Shown here: positions 44,928 through 55,982 of the stretch, piece by piece
Layout: the number at the start of each line of letters is the position of its first letter
How positions within the stretch are numbered: position 1 is the stretch's first letter
Origin: Paenibacillus sp. Soil766
GTDB lineage: Bacteria > Bacillota > Bacilli > Paenibacillales > NBRC-103111
Length of the DNA stretch: 64,000 nucleotides
Reading direction: 5' to 3'
NCBI RefSeq assembly: GCF_001428105.1
Contig: NZ_LMSJ01000005.1
Coordinates: 62,001 to 126,000, forward strand
Translations under genes and position numbers: made by a program
The notes under the pieces: generated by a model
Databases searched by the model: none
Seen by the model: only the letters and a program-made list of their open reading frames with translations
What the model was told of the DNA's origin: nothing

Positions 44928-45566
44928 TTGCCATTTAAAGCGAAGGACAAAATCGTATTTATCGGTGACAGTATAACGGACAAAGGCCGAAAAAAAGACC
45001 CCTTAAAACTGGGATCAGGCTATGTACGCCTGCTGCATGATTATCTCACAGCGTTATACCCTAAGTTGTCATTAAAGATAATTAATGAAGGTGTATCAGG
45101 AAACCGAGTGATTGATTTGGAAAAAAGATGGACAATGGATGTCATGGATCATCAGCCGCAGTGGATTTCAGTTTCTATCGGCATCAATGATGTTTGGCGA
45201 CAGTTGGATTCACCGGATGCGGAACAAGTCTACCCCGAGAAGTTTGAAACTGTATATCGAAGCCTATTGGAACAAACGAAGCAATTACCTAATTGTCGTG
45301 TGATCCTCATGCAGCCTACAGTCATCAAGGAGTATCCTGATTCTACAGGAACCCGTTTACTTAAGCCTTATGTTGATATTGTCAATCGACTGACAGAAGA
45401 ATTCAATGGTATCCTTGTGCCGACACATGAAGCCTTCCTAAATTTCTTTCATTGTGAAACAGGGCAGGATTTAACGACGGACGGCGTACATATGAACACG
45501 CTTGGGGATATGTTGATGGCTACAACTTGGCTGAAGGCGGTTACTGGCATTCCTAATAGGAATTAG
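44928..45566 (+). CDS. SGNH/GDSL-family esterase
   Basis: Deacetylating or deacylating hydrolase, 212 residues, start TTG 44928 behind AAAGAGGAG. Catalytic triad visible: S15 in FIGDSITDKG, then D185 and H188 in TDGVHMN; the block III motif is GINDVW. The pattern is close to rhamnogalacturonan acetylesterase-like proteins. No signal peptide, so it probably removes acetyl groups from imported oligosaccharides. It ends the first transcription block, followed by a terminator. Confidence 0.88.
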   Translation: MPFKAKDKIVFIGDSITDKGRKKDPLKLGSGYVRLLHDYLTALYPKLSLKIINEGVSGNRVIDLEKRWTMDVMDHQPQWISVSIGINDVWRQLDSPDAEQVYPEKFETVYRSLLEQTKQLPNCRVILMQPTVIKEYPDSTGTRLLKPYVDIVNRLTEEFNGILVPTHEAFLNFFHCETGQDLTTDGVHMNTLGDMLMATTWLKAVTGIPNRN

Positions 45567-45588
45567 TGCAAATGATTATATAAACTTT

Positions 45589-45624
45589 AGACTGCATGTC
45601 ATTCATCATGGCTGCAGTCTTTTT
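45589..45624 (+). terminator. Terminator inside the long cluster
   Basis: AGACTGCA pairs with TGCAGTCT around a 16-base loop with a T run. It separates the tetronate/lyase/esterase block from the glycosidase block, which must have its own promoter or depend on readthrough. Confidence 0.7.
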
Positions 45625-45667
45625 CATGATTTTTTACATAAATACCATGAAGAGGTGGAGGGCGTCG

Positions 45668-45697
45668 CCTATAAAATAGGTGAATTTGCCCTATAAT
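45668..45697 (+). promoter_or_regulatory. Candidate promoter and regulator site before the second GH78
   Basis: CCTATA occurs at 45668-45673 and 45690-45695, exactly 22 bases apart; ATAGGTGA lies between them (45676-45683). TATAAT at 45692-45697 could be a -10 box, with no good -35, which fits an activator-dependent promoter. The same 22-base spacing of CCTATA recurs before the MsmX gene. Confidence 0.4.
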
Positions 45698-45770
45698 CGA
45701 AAGTTGAATTTTAGATACACTGGACTCAAGTATCCCGGTGTAGGGAATCTGTCCATAGGAGATGAGGTTT

Positions 45771-48449
45771 TTGAAAGTTTCTGATCTGAAAACGGAATAC
45801 TCCGAAAATCCGTTAGGAATAGTAACGACCGTTCCACGTTTAAGTTGGATCCTGAAATCGGAAGAATACAGTCAGTACCAATCGGCCTTCCAAGTATTGG
45901 TTGCATCGCATATGGAACTATTGAATGAAAATAAAGCCGATCTGTGGGACAGCGGTAAGGTTAAGTCGGATCAATCGATCCATGTTGCTTACGGAGGAAA
46001 ACCGTTAGAAGCAAGACGGGTCTATTATTGGCAGGTCAGGGTGTGGGATAAAAACGATATCGTGTCTGACTGGAGCGGGCCAGCCTACTTCTCGATGGGT
46101 CCTCTAAACAAGAACGAATGGCAAGCACGTTGGGTTGGCAGAACAAAACCGCAGCATTCGGAGCTTTTACCCTCTCCCTATCTGAGGAAAACATTTCAAA
46201 TTGATAAGCCGATACATCAGGCTTTCATTTATGCAAGCGCATTAGGTTTGTACGAATTGCACATCAACGGTGAAAGGGTAGGCAGAGATTATTTTGCCCC
46301 CGGATGGACAGATTACAAGATCAGAGTGCAGGTTCAGACCTATGATGTAACATCGTATCTGGGCAACGGAACTATGGCTCTAGGTGCAATCCTAGGTACG
46401 GGATGGTACGCCGGCAACGTAGGTATGTTTGGACCCAACAGATATGGCGATAATCCGTATTTACTCCTTGAACTGCATATCGAATATGAAGACGGTTCCT
46501 CTCAAATCGTCGTGACCGATGAGTCATGGAAGACAATGGCAGGTCCTATCTTGTATTCGGATTTACTTAAAGGCGAAAGCTTTGATGCTCGTTTGGAGCC
46601 AAAGGGATGGAGCTTGCCAGGCTTTGACGATGATGCGTGGGAGTCGCCTTGTATCTTAGATAGATATGATGGGGTTCTGATCGCACAAGTAGATCCTCCT
46701 GTTCAAGTCATGAAGGAGCTGCTGCCAGTCAGCATGAAGAAAACACCGCGGGGTTCCTACCTGTTTGATATGGGACAAAATATGGTCGGCTGGGTGCGTC
46801 TTCAGATTGAAGACGGACAAGAAGGTCAACTCGTTACCGTCAGCTGCGCAGAAATGTTGAATGAAGACAATACCTTATACACGATAAACCTTCGTGAAGC
46901 CGTACAGCAGGAGACCTACATCTTGAGAGGCGATAGTGTAGAATCTTTTGAACCTCATTTTACTTTTCATGGTTTCAGATATGTGGAAGTAACGGGATTG
47001 ACGAGTTCGCCGACGCTTCAAACAGTCATTGGCAGAGTGGTGCATTCGGCAACACCGCAAACGGGGTGGTTAGAAACTTCCAACGTCATGTTGAATAAGC
47101 TTCTCAGCAATATCGAGTGGGGGCAACGCGGTAATTTTCTCAGCGTGCCGACGGACTGCCCGCAGCGTGATGAGCGGCTTGGATGGACGGGTGACGCACA
47201 AATTTTTGCGCGGACAGCCAGTTACAATATGGATGTCGGACGCTTTTTTAATAAGTATATGATCGATGTTATCGATGCTCAGCGTCCTTCAGGAGCTTTT
47301 CCTGATGTCGCGCCAGATTCTGGATGGGAAGAGTTTAAGATCAACCAAACGGAATTGAACTGGCATGCTCCGGATAACGGCGGCTGGGGCGATGCAGGGG
47401 TTATTATTCCTTGGACCGTTTACCAGGTTTATGGCGATCTCAGAAATTTGGAAGCATGTTATCCGGCGATGGTCAGATGGGTGAATTATTTACAAGCGAA
47501 CACGGTGAACTTGATTCGACCGGGTTATTCGAATTATGGAGATTGGTTGTCTATCCATGCGGATACGCCAAAGGACGTGCTTGATACCGCTTACTTTGCA
47601 TACAGTACGTCACTGCTTTCCAAATCAGCGAAGGCGCTCGGCCATGAAGAAGATGCGCGTAAATACGCGGACTTGTTTGACAGGATCAAACAAGCATTTT
47701 CAGAAGCATTTGTGGATCAGTCAGGACGAATCAAAGGAGATACGCAGACTGTTTACGTGCTTGCCCTTAAGATGAACCTGCTGACAGATGAGCAACGCAA
47801 ACTTGCGGTTCACTATTTGGCGGAAAATATTCAGCTCCACGGCAATCATTTGACGACAGGTTTTCTTGGCGTCGGGTATCTGCTTCCCGCATTAACCGAA
47901 GGGGGAAGAGAAGATCTTGCGTACACTTTACTCAATCAAGATACGTTCCCTTCCTGGCTTTATTCCATCAAACATGGAGCTACGACAATCTGGGAACGAT
48001 GGGATGCTTGGACTGAATCGGATGGATTCCAGAATCCCGGTATGAATTCGTTTAATCACTATTCATTGGGTTCAGTCGGTGAGTGGATGTATCAGCATAT
48101 ATTAGGGATCAACTCCGATGAGTATAGTCCGGGATATAAGCATATCGTGATCCACCCCCGTCCTGGCGGTGGGCTCCGTTTCGCTAAAGGTGAATTTCAT
48201 TCTGTTTATGGCAGGATTGGCGTAGAGTGGACATGGGAACGGTCTTTGTTCGTTATGAGAGTCCAAATTCCTGTGAACACAACTGCCACGATCTATGTGC
48301 CAGGTACTGTCATGAATAAGGCTAGGTACGTAACAAATGGACTGCAAGAAATAGGAACGGCAAACAATCAATCCATTTACAGAGCTGGTTCAGGGAGCTA
48401 TACATTTATTTCCAGGACGGTTATTCCGAATAAAGGAGAGAGACGATGA
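45771..48449 (+). CDS. GH78 alpha-L-rhamnosidase (second)
   Basis: 892 residues, start TTG 45771 nine bases after TAGGAG; the ATG at 45762 touches the ribosome site. Layout as in GH78: N-terminal Ig-like domain (PRLSWILKSEE), rhamnose-binding-type beta domain (FAPGWTDYKIRVQVQTYDVT), then the (alpha/alpha)6 barrel with TDCPQRDERLGWTGDAQ, the classical catalytic segment, and GATTIWERWDAW. Cytoplasmic. It overlaps the GH29 gene by four bases. Different sub-type from the GH78 at 35525, so the two probably cut different rhamnosyl linkages. Confidence 0.94.
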   Translation: MKVSDLKTEYSENPLGIVTTVPRLSWILKSEEYSQYQSAFQVLVASHMELLNENKADLWDSGKVKSDQSIHVAYGGKPLEARRVYYWQVRVWDKNDIVSDWSGPAYFSMGPLNKNEWQARWVGRTKPQHSELLPSPYLRKTFQIDKPIHQAFIYASALGLYELHINGERVGRDYFAPGWTDYKIRVQVQTYDVTSYLGNGTMALGAILGTGWYAGNVGMFGPNRYGDNPYLLLELHIEYEDGSSQIVVTDESWKTMAGPILYSDLLKGESFDARLEPKGWSLPGFDDDAWESPCILDRYDGVLIAQVDPPVQVMKELLPVSMKKTPRGSYLFDMGQNMVGWVRLQIEDGQEGQLVTVSCAEMLNEDNTLYTINLREAVQQETYILRGDSVESFEPHFTFHGFRYVEVTGLTSSPTLQTVIGRVVHSATPQTGWLETSNVMLNKLLSNIEWGQRGNFLSVPTDCPQRDERLGWTGDAQIFARTASYNMDVGRFFNKYMIDVIDAQRPSGAFPDVAPDSGWEEFKINQTELNWHAPDNGGWGDAGVIIPWTVYQVYGDLRNLEACYPAMVRWVNYLQANTVNLIRPGYSNYGDWLSIHADTPKDVLDTAYFAYSTSLLSKSAKALGHEEDARKYADLFDRIKQAFSEAFVDQSGRIKGDTQTVYVLALKMNLLTDEQRKLAVHYLAENIQLHGNHLTTGFLGVGYLLPALTEGGREDLAYTLLNQDTFPSWLYSIKHGATTIWERWDAWTESDGFQNPGMNSFNHYSLGSVGEWMYQHILGINSDEYSPGYKHIVIHPRPGGGLRFAKGEFHSVYGRIGVEWTWERSLFVMRVQIPVNTTATIYVPGTVMNKARYVTNGLQEIGTANNQSIYRAGSGSYTFISRTVIPNKGERR

Positions 48450-49750
48450 CATTTGAAGTTGAGAAAACCACAGGAGACAGTGAATGGTTTACACATGACC
48501 GTTTCGGCATGTTTATTCATTGGGGATTATATTCGTTAGCAGCTAGACATGAATGGCTGCAATCCCGCGAAAAATTGAGCGGGGAACAGTACAGTAATAA
48601 ATATTTCAAACGATTTGATCCGGATTTATACGATCCCGAGCTTTGGGCTCAGCTCGCATCCGATGCGGGCATGAAGTACTTCGTGGCGACAACAAAGCAT
48701 CATGAGGGCTTTTGCTTATGGGACAGTAAGCTTACCGATTATAAAGCAACGAATTCTCCCGCAGGGCGTGATGTGCTAAGACCTATGATAGATGCGTTTC
48801 GTAAACGTAATATGAAGGTAGGTTTATATTATTCCTTGCTCGACTGGCATCACCCTCATTATACGGTTGATCCTAAACATCCGCTACGCTTTGATCCCAA
48901 TCATATCGCTGGGAATGAACAAATAGACTTCACCAACTACCGAAACTATTTGTATGGACAAACGAAGGAATTGCTGACGGATTTCGGTCAAGTAGATCTG
49001 TTATTTTATGATTTTTCGTTCCCTGAAGAAAACGGTTTGGCGGGCAAAGGCAAGGACGATTGGGGCAGTGAAGAGCTGGTCCGAATGATTCGCACCTTAC
49101 AGCCGAACATTTTATTGAACGACCGCTTACAGGTGGGGGGCGATATCACAACCCCTGAACAATATATGCCGACCAAATGGGTACAGGTAAACGGAAAGCG
49201 TGTCGTATGGGAAACTTGTCACACTTTTAGCGGTTCGTGGGGCTATCACCGGGAAGAAGAGTCATGGAAGAGTGTCGAATTGTTGATCAAAATGATGATT
49301 GATACTGTCAGCAAGGGTGGCAATCTCTTATTGAATGTCGGCCCAACTGGACGCGGTGAATTCGATGAGCGTGCCATAGATCGGTTGAAGGGAATGGGGG
49401 AATGGATGAAGCGGCACAACCGCTCCATCTACGGATGCACACAAGCACCGGAAACATTCGTTTGCCCCGACGATTGTCGGTTAACTTACAATCCGCAATT
49501 GAATCGCATGTACGTACATGTATACAGTTGGCCGTTCAAAAATATCCATCTTCACGGCTTCGCTGGAAAAGTAGAGTATGCACAATTCTTAAACGATGCG
49601 TCCGAAATCAGATTTAAGCAAGGTTTTGTTTCGAGCGGCATTGAAAACGGAGCTTTCAAAGAAGGTCGAGATGAGCATACCGTGACGCTATCGCTGCCTG
49701 TCAAAAAACCGAATGTGGCCGTTCCGGTTATCGAACTATTTTTGAAATAA
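48446..49750 (+). CDS. GH29 alpha-L-fucosidase
   Basis: Retaining alpha-L-fucosidase, 434 residues, ATG behind AAAGGAGAGAGACG and overlapping the previous stop. The N-terminal part has GMFIHWGLYSLAARHEW and TTKHHEGFCLWDSKLTDYKAT, diagnostic of GH29. The nucleophile is D189 in LLFYDFSF (usually WFD). A short C-terminal beta domain follows. No signal peptide. With GH78 and GH95 around it, it should trim L-fucose from imported rhamnose/fucose oligosaccharides. Confidence 0.93.
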   Translation: MTFEVEKTTGDSEWFTHDRFGMFIHWGLYSLAARHEWLQSREKLSGEQYSNKYFKRFDPDLYDPELWAQLASDAGMKYFVATTKHHEGFCLWDSKLTDYKATNSPAGRDVLRPMIDAFRKRNMKVGLYYSLLDWHHPHYTVDPKHPLRFDPNHIAGNEQIDFTNYRNYLYGQTKELLTDFGQVDLLFYDFSFPEENGLAGKGKDDWGSEELVRMIRTLQPNILLNDRLQVGGDITTPEQYMPTKWVQVNGKRVVWETCHTFSGSWGYHREEESWKSVELLIKMMIDTVSKGGNLLLNVGPTGRGEFDERAIDRLKGMGEWMKRHNRSIYGCTQAPETFVCPDDCRLTYNPQLNRMYVHVYSWPFKNIHLHGFAGKVEYAQFLNDASEIRFKQGFVSSGIENGAFKEGRDEHTVTLSLPVKKPNVAVPVIELFLK

Positions 49751-49779
49751 ACGAATCGAATGGAGGTTGGATCAAAACG

Positions 49780-52491
49780 ATGAAAGCTATTACCCTTGGA
49801 TACGCGCCCAATCCTGCCCCGCGGGTTGAAAATGGCATAAGGTTGCTAAAACAAGCGCTGCTGGATTGTGGCTATGATGTAAATGCGGAAGAAGTGTCCT
49901 GGACGTGGGACAGTTACCGGTCCGTACAGGAAAGAAAAATCTTTGTGGGAAACCGCAATGAATCTGAATTGCTGCAGCAGCTGGAAGAACGAGACGTCCT
50001 GCTGTATCACACACAGGCTCCGGAAGGAGAAGGATTCTACATAGCTACTTGCCCTGGAAATCTGACATCCGTTTCCGGAGGCAACGATTCTGGCGTACTC
50101 TATGGCTGTCTAGAGCTTGCTGGGCGTGTCAGCGCCGTAGGTTTCTTACCCGAAGATATCGCCTTTGGAGACGCTCCACGTTTTTCACTGAGAGGACCGG
50201 CGATCGGATTGCAGAAAACAACCGTCGAACCGCCTCGTCAAACGTATGAATATCCGATTACCGAGGCACGCTTCCCTTGGTTTTACGACCGGACATTGTG
50301 GCAGGAATTTCTAGATATGCTGCTGGAACAACGGTGCAATATCGTCTATTTGTGGTCTGGGCATCCCTTTTCCTCTTTAGTGAAATTGGCGGATTACCCT
50401 GAGGCGCTTGAAGTTACAGAAGAAGAGTTCGCGCTGAACGTTGAAACGTTCCGCTGGGTGGCACAAGAAGCGGATCGTCGAGGCATATGGCTCGTATTGA
50501 AGTTTTACAACATTCATATTCCGCTGCCATTTGCAGAGAAGCACGGATTGAAGCTGCATCAACCGAAACCGCTTCCGTTAACCAGTGATTACTATAAAAA
50601 GTCGATTGCTTCCTTTGTACGTTCATTCCCTAACGTGGGGTTGATGGTCTGCCTGGGGGAAGCGCTGCAGGGACAAATATACGGCGTGGAATGGTTTAAT
50701 GAAACGATTCTAGCGGGCTTGCTGGAAGGGCTTAAGGATTCAAATGTGAAGGAAAAGCCGCCAATCATTCTGAGATCTCATGCGATTGAACCGCAAAAGG
50801 TCATTGAGGCAGCGCTGCCTCTATATCCAAATTTGTATACAGAGGCCAAATATAACGGAGAATCATTGACCACGTATACACCACGAGGCAAATGGCAGGA
50901 CATTCACAACCGTCTCGGCTCACTAAAGACGATTCATATCGTGAATGTACATATTCTTGCTAACCTGGAGCCTTTTCGTTACGGGGCACCTTCGTTTATC
51001 CAAAAATGTATGCAGGCCGCCAAATATCGGCTGAAAGCGAATGGGCTTCATCTGTATCCGTTGTTTTTCTGGGATTGGCCGTTTTCCCCGGATTTGGCTG
51101 AGCCAAGACTTAAACAACTGGACCGCGATTGGATATGGTTCGCAGCTTGGTTTCGTTACGCTTGGAATCCGGACCGCGATCCGGCCGCAGAACGGAATTT
51201 CTGGATCGATGTGCTTGGCCAAAGGTTCGGCAGTCCAGAAGCAGGTGAAGCGATATTGGACGCGTACGAAGCGTCCGGCGAATGTGCGCCTAAATTGCTG
51301 CGGCGTTTCGGCATTACCGAAGGCAATCGTCAAACGATGAGTCTGGGAATGACGATGAGTCAATTGACGAATCCGGATCGGCACATGCCATGGCCTGATT
51401 TATGGGAATCTCAGTCTCCTCAGGGGGAAAGGCTGGAGGACTATGTGATCCGCGAGTTGAAAGGCGAACCGCACGTCGGTGAGACGCCTTCGGAAATTAT
51501 CGCAGATGTCAGTCGGCATGCGGCAGACGCGGTGCATGCGATCGAGAAGGCTCGCAAATTGGTGAAACGAAACTGGGATGAATTTGATCGCTTATTCGAT
51601 GACATGCAGGCCATTCGTCTCATGGTCAATGTCTTTGTGCATAAAGTTCAAGCGGCATTGCTCATTTTGACTTACAAAGGCAGGGTTCAAGGGGAGTATT
51701 TCACACAGTTGGAAATGTTGGAAGAGGCCGCTGGGCAGCTAGAGAGCAGCTTGAAAAGCTACCGTGCATTGACGACTTTAACGGAAAAGACCTATTTATT
51801 CGCCAACAGTATGCAAACGCCGCAGCGGAAAGTGCCGATTCGAAACGGACTTGAATACAAGCATTGGACGGCGTGTTTGCCAGTTTACGAGTTAGAGTTG
51901 GAACGTTTTCAGTTCCATCTTAATGAGTTAAAGTCAGGTACATTGCCTGAGGCGCTGAAGAATATGAAAGATCCCATTGTTCCATACGAAGAGGTACCGT
52001 TCACTTTACTGTCAGGAAACGCGGAAACATACCGAGTTGAGAAGGAAGCGCAAGTGTTTGTGGATGGGGATATTCACATCGTCGGATGCGCGGAGGAACT
52101 TGATGGCTTGACCGGTATCCGATTCAGCCAAATGGAAGCGGGTCTAAGCGGAGTGACAATCGATATTGAATTGCATCACCCCTCCAAAGTGTTAATTGGA
52201 TATTTCAATTCGAAAGATGAACAGTGGCTTCAAGTCCCAAGCTTGGAAGAGAATACACATGCAGATGATTTGGGCGGATATGCGCCAGTATTGCAAAAAG
52301 GATTACGTCTGTATGCGTATCCATCTGTCAATGTGCATACGTTTCGATATGAAGCAGGGCGGCATTCGCTTGATTTAGGCAAGGGAGCTTACTTGATTTT
52401 GGGCGTCATACCTGCTGATCACGAAATTCGACCAAGAAATGTCGAGCACAAAAATGATGGCATTAACACGCTGGATTGGCTGTACGAGTAA
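49780..52491 (+). CDS. Large TIM-barrel protein, probable glycosidase of undescribed family
   Basis: 903 residues, ATG behind GGAGGTTGG. N-terminal part (about 1-130) resembles the GH20b/GH67 non-catalytic domain ([28 protein letters not shown]). A barrel-like part follows (about 140-480), with repeated strand motifs [37 protein letters not shown] (candidate Glu), [10 protein letters not shown] (candidate Glu) and [14 protein letters not shown] helical region about 560-720 and a C-terminal beta domain complete it. Alpha-glucuronidases of GH67/GH115 share the general layout, but I cannot match it to a named family. Cytoplasmic and set between GH29 and GH95, it likely cuts a uronic acid or other acidic linkage. 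Confidence 0.7.
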   Translation: MKAITLGYAPNPAPRVENGIRLLKQALLDCGYDVNAEEVSWTWDSYRSVQERKIFVGNRNESELLQQLEERDVLLYHTQAPEGEGFYIATCPGNLTSVSGGNDSGVLYGCLELAGRVSAVGFLPEDIAFGDAPRFSLRGPAIGLQKTTVEPPRQTYEYPITEARFPWFYDRTLWQEFLDMLLEQRCNIVYLWSGHPFSSLVKLADYPEALEVTEEEFALNVETFRWVAQEADRRGIWLVLKFYNIHIPLPFAEKHGLKLHQPKPLPLTSDYYKKSIASFVRSFPNVGLMVCLGEALQGQIYGVEWFNETILAGLLEGLKDSNVKEKPPIILRSHAIEPQKVIEAALPLYPNLYTEAKYNGESLTTYTPRGKWQDIHNRLGSLKTIHIVNVHILANLEPFRYGAPSFIQKCMQAAKYRLKANGLHLYPLFFWDWPFSPDLAEPRLKQLDRDWIWFAAWFRYAWNPDRDPAAERNFWIDVLGQRFGSPEAGEAILDAYEASGECAPKLLRRFGITEGNRQTMSLGMTMSQLTNPDRHMPWPDLWESQSPQGERLEDYVIRELKGEPHVGETPSEIIADVSRHAADAVHAIEKARKLVKRNWDEFDRLFDDMQAIRLMVNVFVHKVQAALLILTYKGRVQGEYFTQLEMLEEAAGQLESSLKSYRALTTLTEKTYLFANSMQTPQRKVPIRNGLEYKHWTACLPVYELELERFQFHLNELKSGTLPEALKNMKDPIVPYEEVPFTLLSGNAETYRVEKEAQVFVDGDIHIVGCAEELDGLTGIRFSQMEAGLSGVTIDIELHHPSKVLIGYFNSKDEQWLQVPSLEENTHADDLGGYAPVLQKGLRLYAYPSVNVHTFRYEAGRHSLDLGKGAYLILGVIPADHEIRPRNVEHKNDGINTLDWLYE

Positions 52492-52517
52492 GTAAGCGAC
52501 AGATGGGGAGAGAGTCT

Positions 52518-54887
52518 ATGACTGATAAGAAATCCACACTCTGGTATGCACATCCGGCCAAGAATTGGTTTGAAGCGCTTCCCATTGGCAACGGCCGGTT
52601 CGGAGGGATGGTGTATGGCGGCACGAACAGAGAGCATATTCAATTAAACGAAGACACACTTTGGTCGGGGGAACCCCGAGAAACAGTCCGCTATGATGCG
52701 GAGCGGTATCTCGGACCCGTGCGTGAATTGATATTTTCGAAGAAATATGCGGTAGCCGAGCAGATGATCGAGCAGTACATGGGAGGTCCGGATATTGAAT
52801 CCTTCCTACCGCTTGGGGATTTGGAGCTTCTCTACGACGAAGAGGGCGGAATTTCGGATTATAGCAGGGAATTGGATCTCGAAGCAGGTGTTGTAAGGGT
52901 GCGTTACAATCAAAATGGCGCTGTTTACACGCGTGAAGTGTTCGTATCCGCTGTTGATCAAGTGATGGCGATCCGTTTGAATAGCGAGAGGAAATCCAGT
53001 TTTACCGCCACTCTTCAAAGTCCACTGCAGTTTTCGGTACGCAAAACAGGTGCAGATCGGATAACGCTTACTGGCCGCTGCCCGTATCACGTTTTGCCTA
53101 ACACAGTCAAATCCATTGATCCTGTTCTCTATGCCGAGGGGAAAGGAATAGGTTTTGAAATCCACCTTCAAGCGATTGCAGAATGCGGTAAAGTGGAAGT
53201 CAGCGGTGGGCGCATTCTCGTAAGCGGGAAAGGTGCGGTAACCTTACTGCTGACCGCTGCTACAAGCTATAATGGTTTCGAAAAAGATCCGGCTGTTCTA
53301 GGTAGAAATCCAACAGACATGTGTGCGTCATCGCTATCGAATGCCATTCGGCTGGGTTACGATCATGTGAAAGAGCGGCATATGTGTGATTACGCCGCAC
53401 TGTTCAACAGAGTTTCAATTGACATTGGCGGTAGAGGTGAAGACAAAAGCATTCTTCCTACGGATGTCCGCATCCAGGCAGTCAAAAATGGATCTGATGA
53501 TCCTGGTCTTGCTGCGTTGTTCTTTCAGTACGGGAGATATTTGCTGATATCCAGCTCTCGTCCCGGTACACAGCCTGCCAATTTGCAGGGCATTTGGAAT
53601 GACAAAACCCAACCTCCGTGGTGCAGCAGCTGGACGACAAACATTAATATTGAAATGAACTATTGGCCTGCGGAAGTGGGCAATCTTGCGGAATGCCACC
53701 GACCGATGTTTGATTTAATTGAAGATTTACGAATTACAGGCCGGAAAGTAGCCAGTGTCCACTACCGAAGCAGGGGGTGGACCGCTCATCACAACATCGA
53801 TTTGTGGCGTACCGCGACGCCTGTCGGCGGCTCGCCCAGTTGGGCCTTTTGGCCGATGGCCGGCGCTTGGTTATGCCAACATATATGGGAGCATTACGCG
53901 TTTAGCCAGGATGAACAATTTCTCAAACAAGCGTATCCTGCATTGAAAGAGGCAGCGCTGTTTTGTTTGGATTGGCTTATCGAGGATCCTGACGGATATT
54001 TGGTTACGTGCCCGTCCACTTCCCCTGAAAATTTTTTCATTACCCCTGAGGGGAAGCCAAGCAGTGTAACCAAAGGAACGACGATGGATTTGGCTTTAAT
54101 CAAAAGTTTGTTTGCCCATTGTATAGAAGCTAGCCTCATTCTAGACCTAGATGACACGTTTAGGGGCCATCTGGAAACGGCATTAAGTCATATCCCCCCG
54201 TTCCGTATTGGGAAATACGGTCAGCTGCAGGAATGGGACGAAGACTTCGAGGAGTTGGAACCGGGCCACCGACACATTGGGCATTTAGTTGCTCTTCATC
54301 CGTTGGACCTAGTGACACGTCATGGACAGCCCGAACTGTTTGAAGCCTGCAAAAAAACGCTCGAACGCCGTCTTGCTCACGGCGGAGCGCACACGGGCTG
54401 GAGCTGCGCTTGGACGGTTAACTTTTGGGCACGACTAGGAAACCCAATAGACGCCAATAGATTTTTAAATGACTTGCTGGCAGGTCTGCACCCCAACATG
54501 ATGAATGCTCACCGGCATCCGAAGGTGAAGATGAATATTTTTCAAATTGACGGTAATTTTGCCGGCTTGTCAGGCATTGCGGAAATGCTGCTGCAGAGTC
54601 ACGCTGGAATGATTCAACTTCTGCCGTCTTTACCGCCTGAATGGGAGCGCGGAAGCTTGAAGGGATTGAGAGCTCGAGGCGGATTTGAAATCGATATGGA
54701 CTGGAACGAAGGTAGACTTACACGCGCCTGGATCAGGTCAATTGCCGGAAAGAAGTGCCGGTTATTGAGCGCTCAGCCGGTTCAAGTTCACCTGAATGGA
54801 CAACTCATTTGTTCAACAGGAGTCGATTCCTCATTTGAAACTGGCGTGGGATTCTGTTACGAAATTGTTCCTGTATCGGAGGTTTGA
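52518..54887 (+). CDS. GH95 glycosidase (second)
   Basis: 789 residues from ATG 52518 behind GGGGAGAGAG. GH95 signatures: [60 protein letters not shown] and [13 protein letters not shown]. No signal peptide. It diverges from the GH95 at 33169 across the whole length, so different specificity (alpha-1,2-L-fucose against alpha-L-galactose) is plausible. Its stop lies one base before the next start. Confidence 0.93.
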   Translation: MTDKKSTLWYAHPAKNWFEALPIGNGRFGGMVYGGTNREHIQLNEDTLWSGEPRETVRYDAERYLGPVRELIFSKKYAVAEQMIEQYMGGPDIESFLPLGDLELLYDEEGGISDYSRELDLEAGVVRVRYNQNGAVYTREVFVSAVDQVMAIRLNSERKSSFTATLQSPLQFSVRKTGADRITLTGRCPYHVLPNTVKSIDPVLYAEGKGIGFEIHLQAIAECGKVEVSGGRILVSGKGAVTLLLTAATSYNGFEKDPAVLGRNPTDMCASSLSNAIRLGYDHVKERHMCDYAALFNRVSIDIGGRGEDKSILPTDVRIQAVKNGSDDPGLAALFFQYGRYLLISSSRPGTQPANLQGIWNDKTQPPWCSSWTTNINIEMNYWPAEVGNLAECHRPMFDLIEDLRITGRKVASVHYRSRGWTAHHNIDLWRTATPVGGSPSWAFWPMAGAWLCQHIWEHYAFSQDEQFLKQAYPALKEAALFCLDWLIEDPDGYLVTCPSTSPENFFITPEGKPSSVTKGTTMDLALIKSLFAHCIEASLILDLDDTFRGHLETALSHIPPFRIGKYGQLQEWDEDFEELEPGHRHIGHLVALHPLDLVTRHGQPELFEACKKTLERRLAHGGAHTGWSCAWTVNFWARLGNPIDANRFLNDLLAGLHPNMMNAHRHPKVKMNIFQIDGNFAGLSGIAEMLLQSHAGMIQLLPSLPPEWERGSLKGLRARGGFEIDMDWNEGRLTRAWIRSIAGKKCRLLSAQPVQVHLNGQLICSTGVDSSFETGVGFCYEIVPVSEV

Positions 54888-54888
54888 G

Positions 54889-55872
54889 ATGAAATATGTT
54901 ACTACCATGAAGGAATTTATTTTTGAGGATGATAGACCGTTCCTTAGCTGCCACGCATCCACATTGGAATTGCTGCCGAACGGCGATATTATAGCCGCAT
55001 GGTTTGGCGGAACACGTGAGAAAGCCGGAGATGTTGCTATTTGGCTATCACGCAGGGGAGTCACGGGGTGGACGCCGCCCCTTAAAGTAGCGGATCAAGC
55101 GGATATTCCGCATTGGAATCCCGTCCTTTTTCGTACCAATGACGGTACTCTATTTCTATATTACAAAGTCGGAACCATGATTGCCGAATGGGAAACGATG
55201 GTTATTCGCTCAACAGACGATGGACACACATGGACGTCTCCGCTTCCCTTGGTTAAGGGGGATAAGGGAGGAAGGGGTCCTGTCAAAAACAAGCCTATTG
55301 TTCTGTATGACGGTACGATAGCAGCTCCTGCCTCATTGGAACCAGCCTGGGATGTATTCGTTGACCTCTCGAGCGACGGAGGCGAGACCTGGACTCGAAG
55401 TGAAATCGTTCCATTGGACCGCAGCGTAATGAAAGGCTCAGGCATTATCCAGCCTTCCTTATGGGAATCTACCCATGGAAATGTGCACATGCTCACTCGA
55501 AGCAGCGAAGGGCATATATATCGCAGCGACTCAAAGGACGGGGGGAAATCGTGGTGTACAGCATATCCCACTGATTTACCCAACAATAATAGCGGAATCG
55601 ATCTGGTGAAGCTGGATAACGGCACAATTGCTCTTATTTATAATCCCACACGTCCAGAAGAAGGGATGAAAAAGGGGCCGAGAACGCCGCTTGTCATTCG
55701 ACTTTCGCATGACAACGGAATGACTTGGGAAAATCAATTTCTGTTAGATGAAGGAGAAAAGCAATATTCCTACCCTGCTATTGTTGCAGGTGGACTAAAT
55801 CTATATGTGACCTATACCTGGAAGCGCGAACGCATTGCCTTCTGGAAAATAACGCTTTCCGATTTAGCATGA
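54889..55872 (+). CDS. BNR-repeat (sialidase-fold) beta-propeller protein
   Basis: 327 residues from ATG 54889 behind CGGAGG; the frame is open earlier but overlaps GH95. It has Asp-box repeats (STDDGHTWTS, SSDGGETWTR, SKDGGKSWC, SHDNGMTWEN) spaced as in six-bladed sialidase-type propellers of the BNR_2 group, and Arg-rich positions (FRTNDGTLF, MVIRSTDD, TRSSEGHIYRSD). No signal peptide. Labelled sialidase by similarity, but no sialic acid genes (nanE, nanK, nagAB) are nearby. Release of another ulosonic acid such as Kdo or Dha, or lyase-type activity, fits the cluster. Confidence 0.85.
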   Translation: MKYVTTMKEFIFEDDRPFLSCHASTLELLPNGDIIAAWFGGTREKAGDVAIWLSRRGVTGWTPPLKVADQADIPHWNPVLFRTNDGTLFLYYKVGTMIAEWETMVIRSTDDGHTWTSPLPLVKGDKGGRGPVKNKPIVLYDGTIAAPASLEPAWDVFVDLSSDGGETWTRSEIVPLDRSVMKGSGIIQPSLWESTHGNVHMLTRSSEGHIYRSDSKDGGKSWCTAYPTDLPNNNSGIDLVKLDNGTIALIYNPTRPEEGMKKGPRTPLVIRLSHDNGMTWENQFLLDEGEKQYSYPAIVAGGLNLYVTYTWKRERIAFWKITLSDLA

Positions 55873-55874
55873 TT

Positions 55875-55931
55875 GACCTATAGATTGAGACGATAACCAC
55901 CATTCACGCATCAAATGAATTCGATATAATA
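55875..55931 (+). promoter_or_regulatory. Candidate promoter with GACCTATAG element
   Basis: GACCTATAG at 55875-55883 is followed 43 bases later by TATAAT (near 55925-55930). Similar CACCTATA elements are found before other units in this cluster. Only a candidate. Confidence 0.3.
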
Positions 55932-55982
55932 ATTATGGTAATATTATACACCCATAAGTATATATGGGCTGGGAGGTCATCC

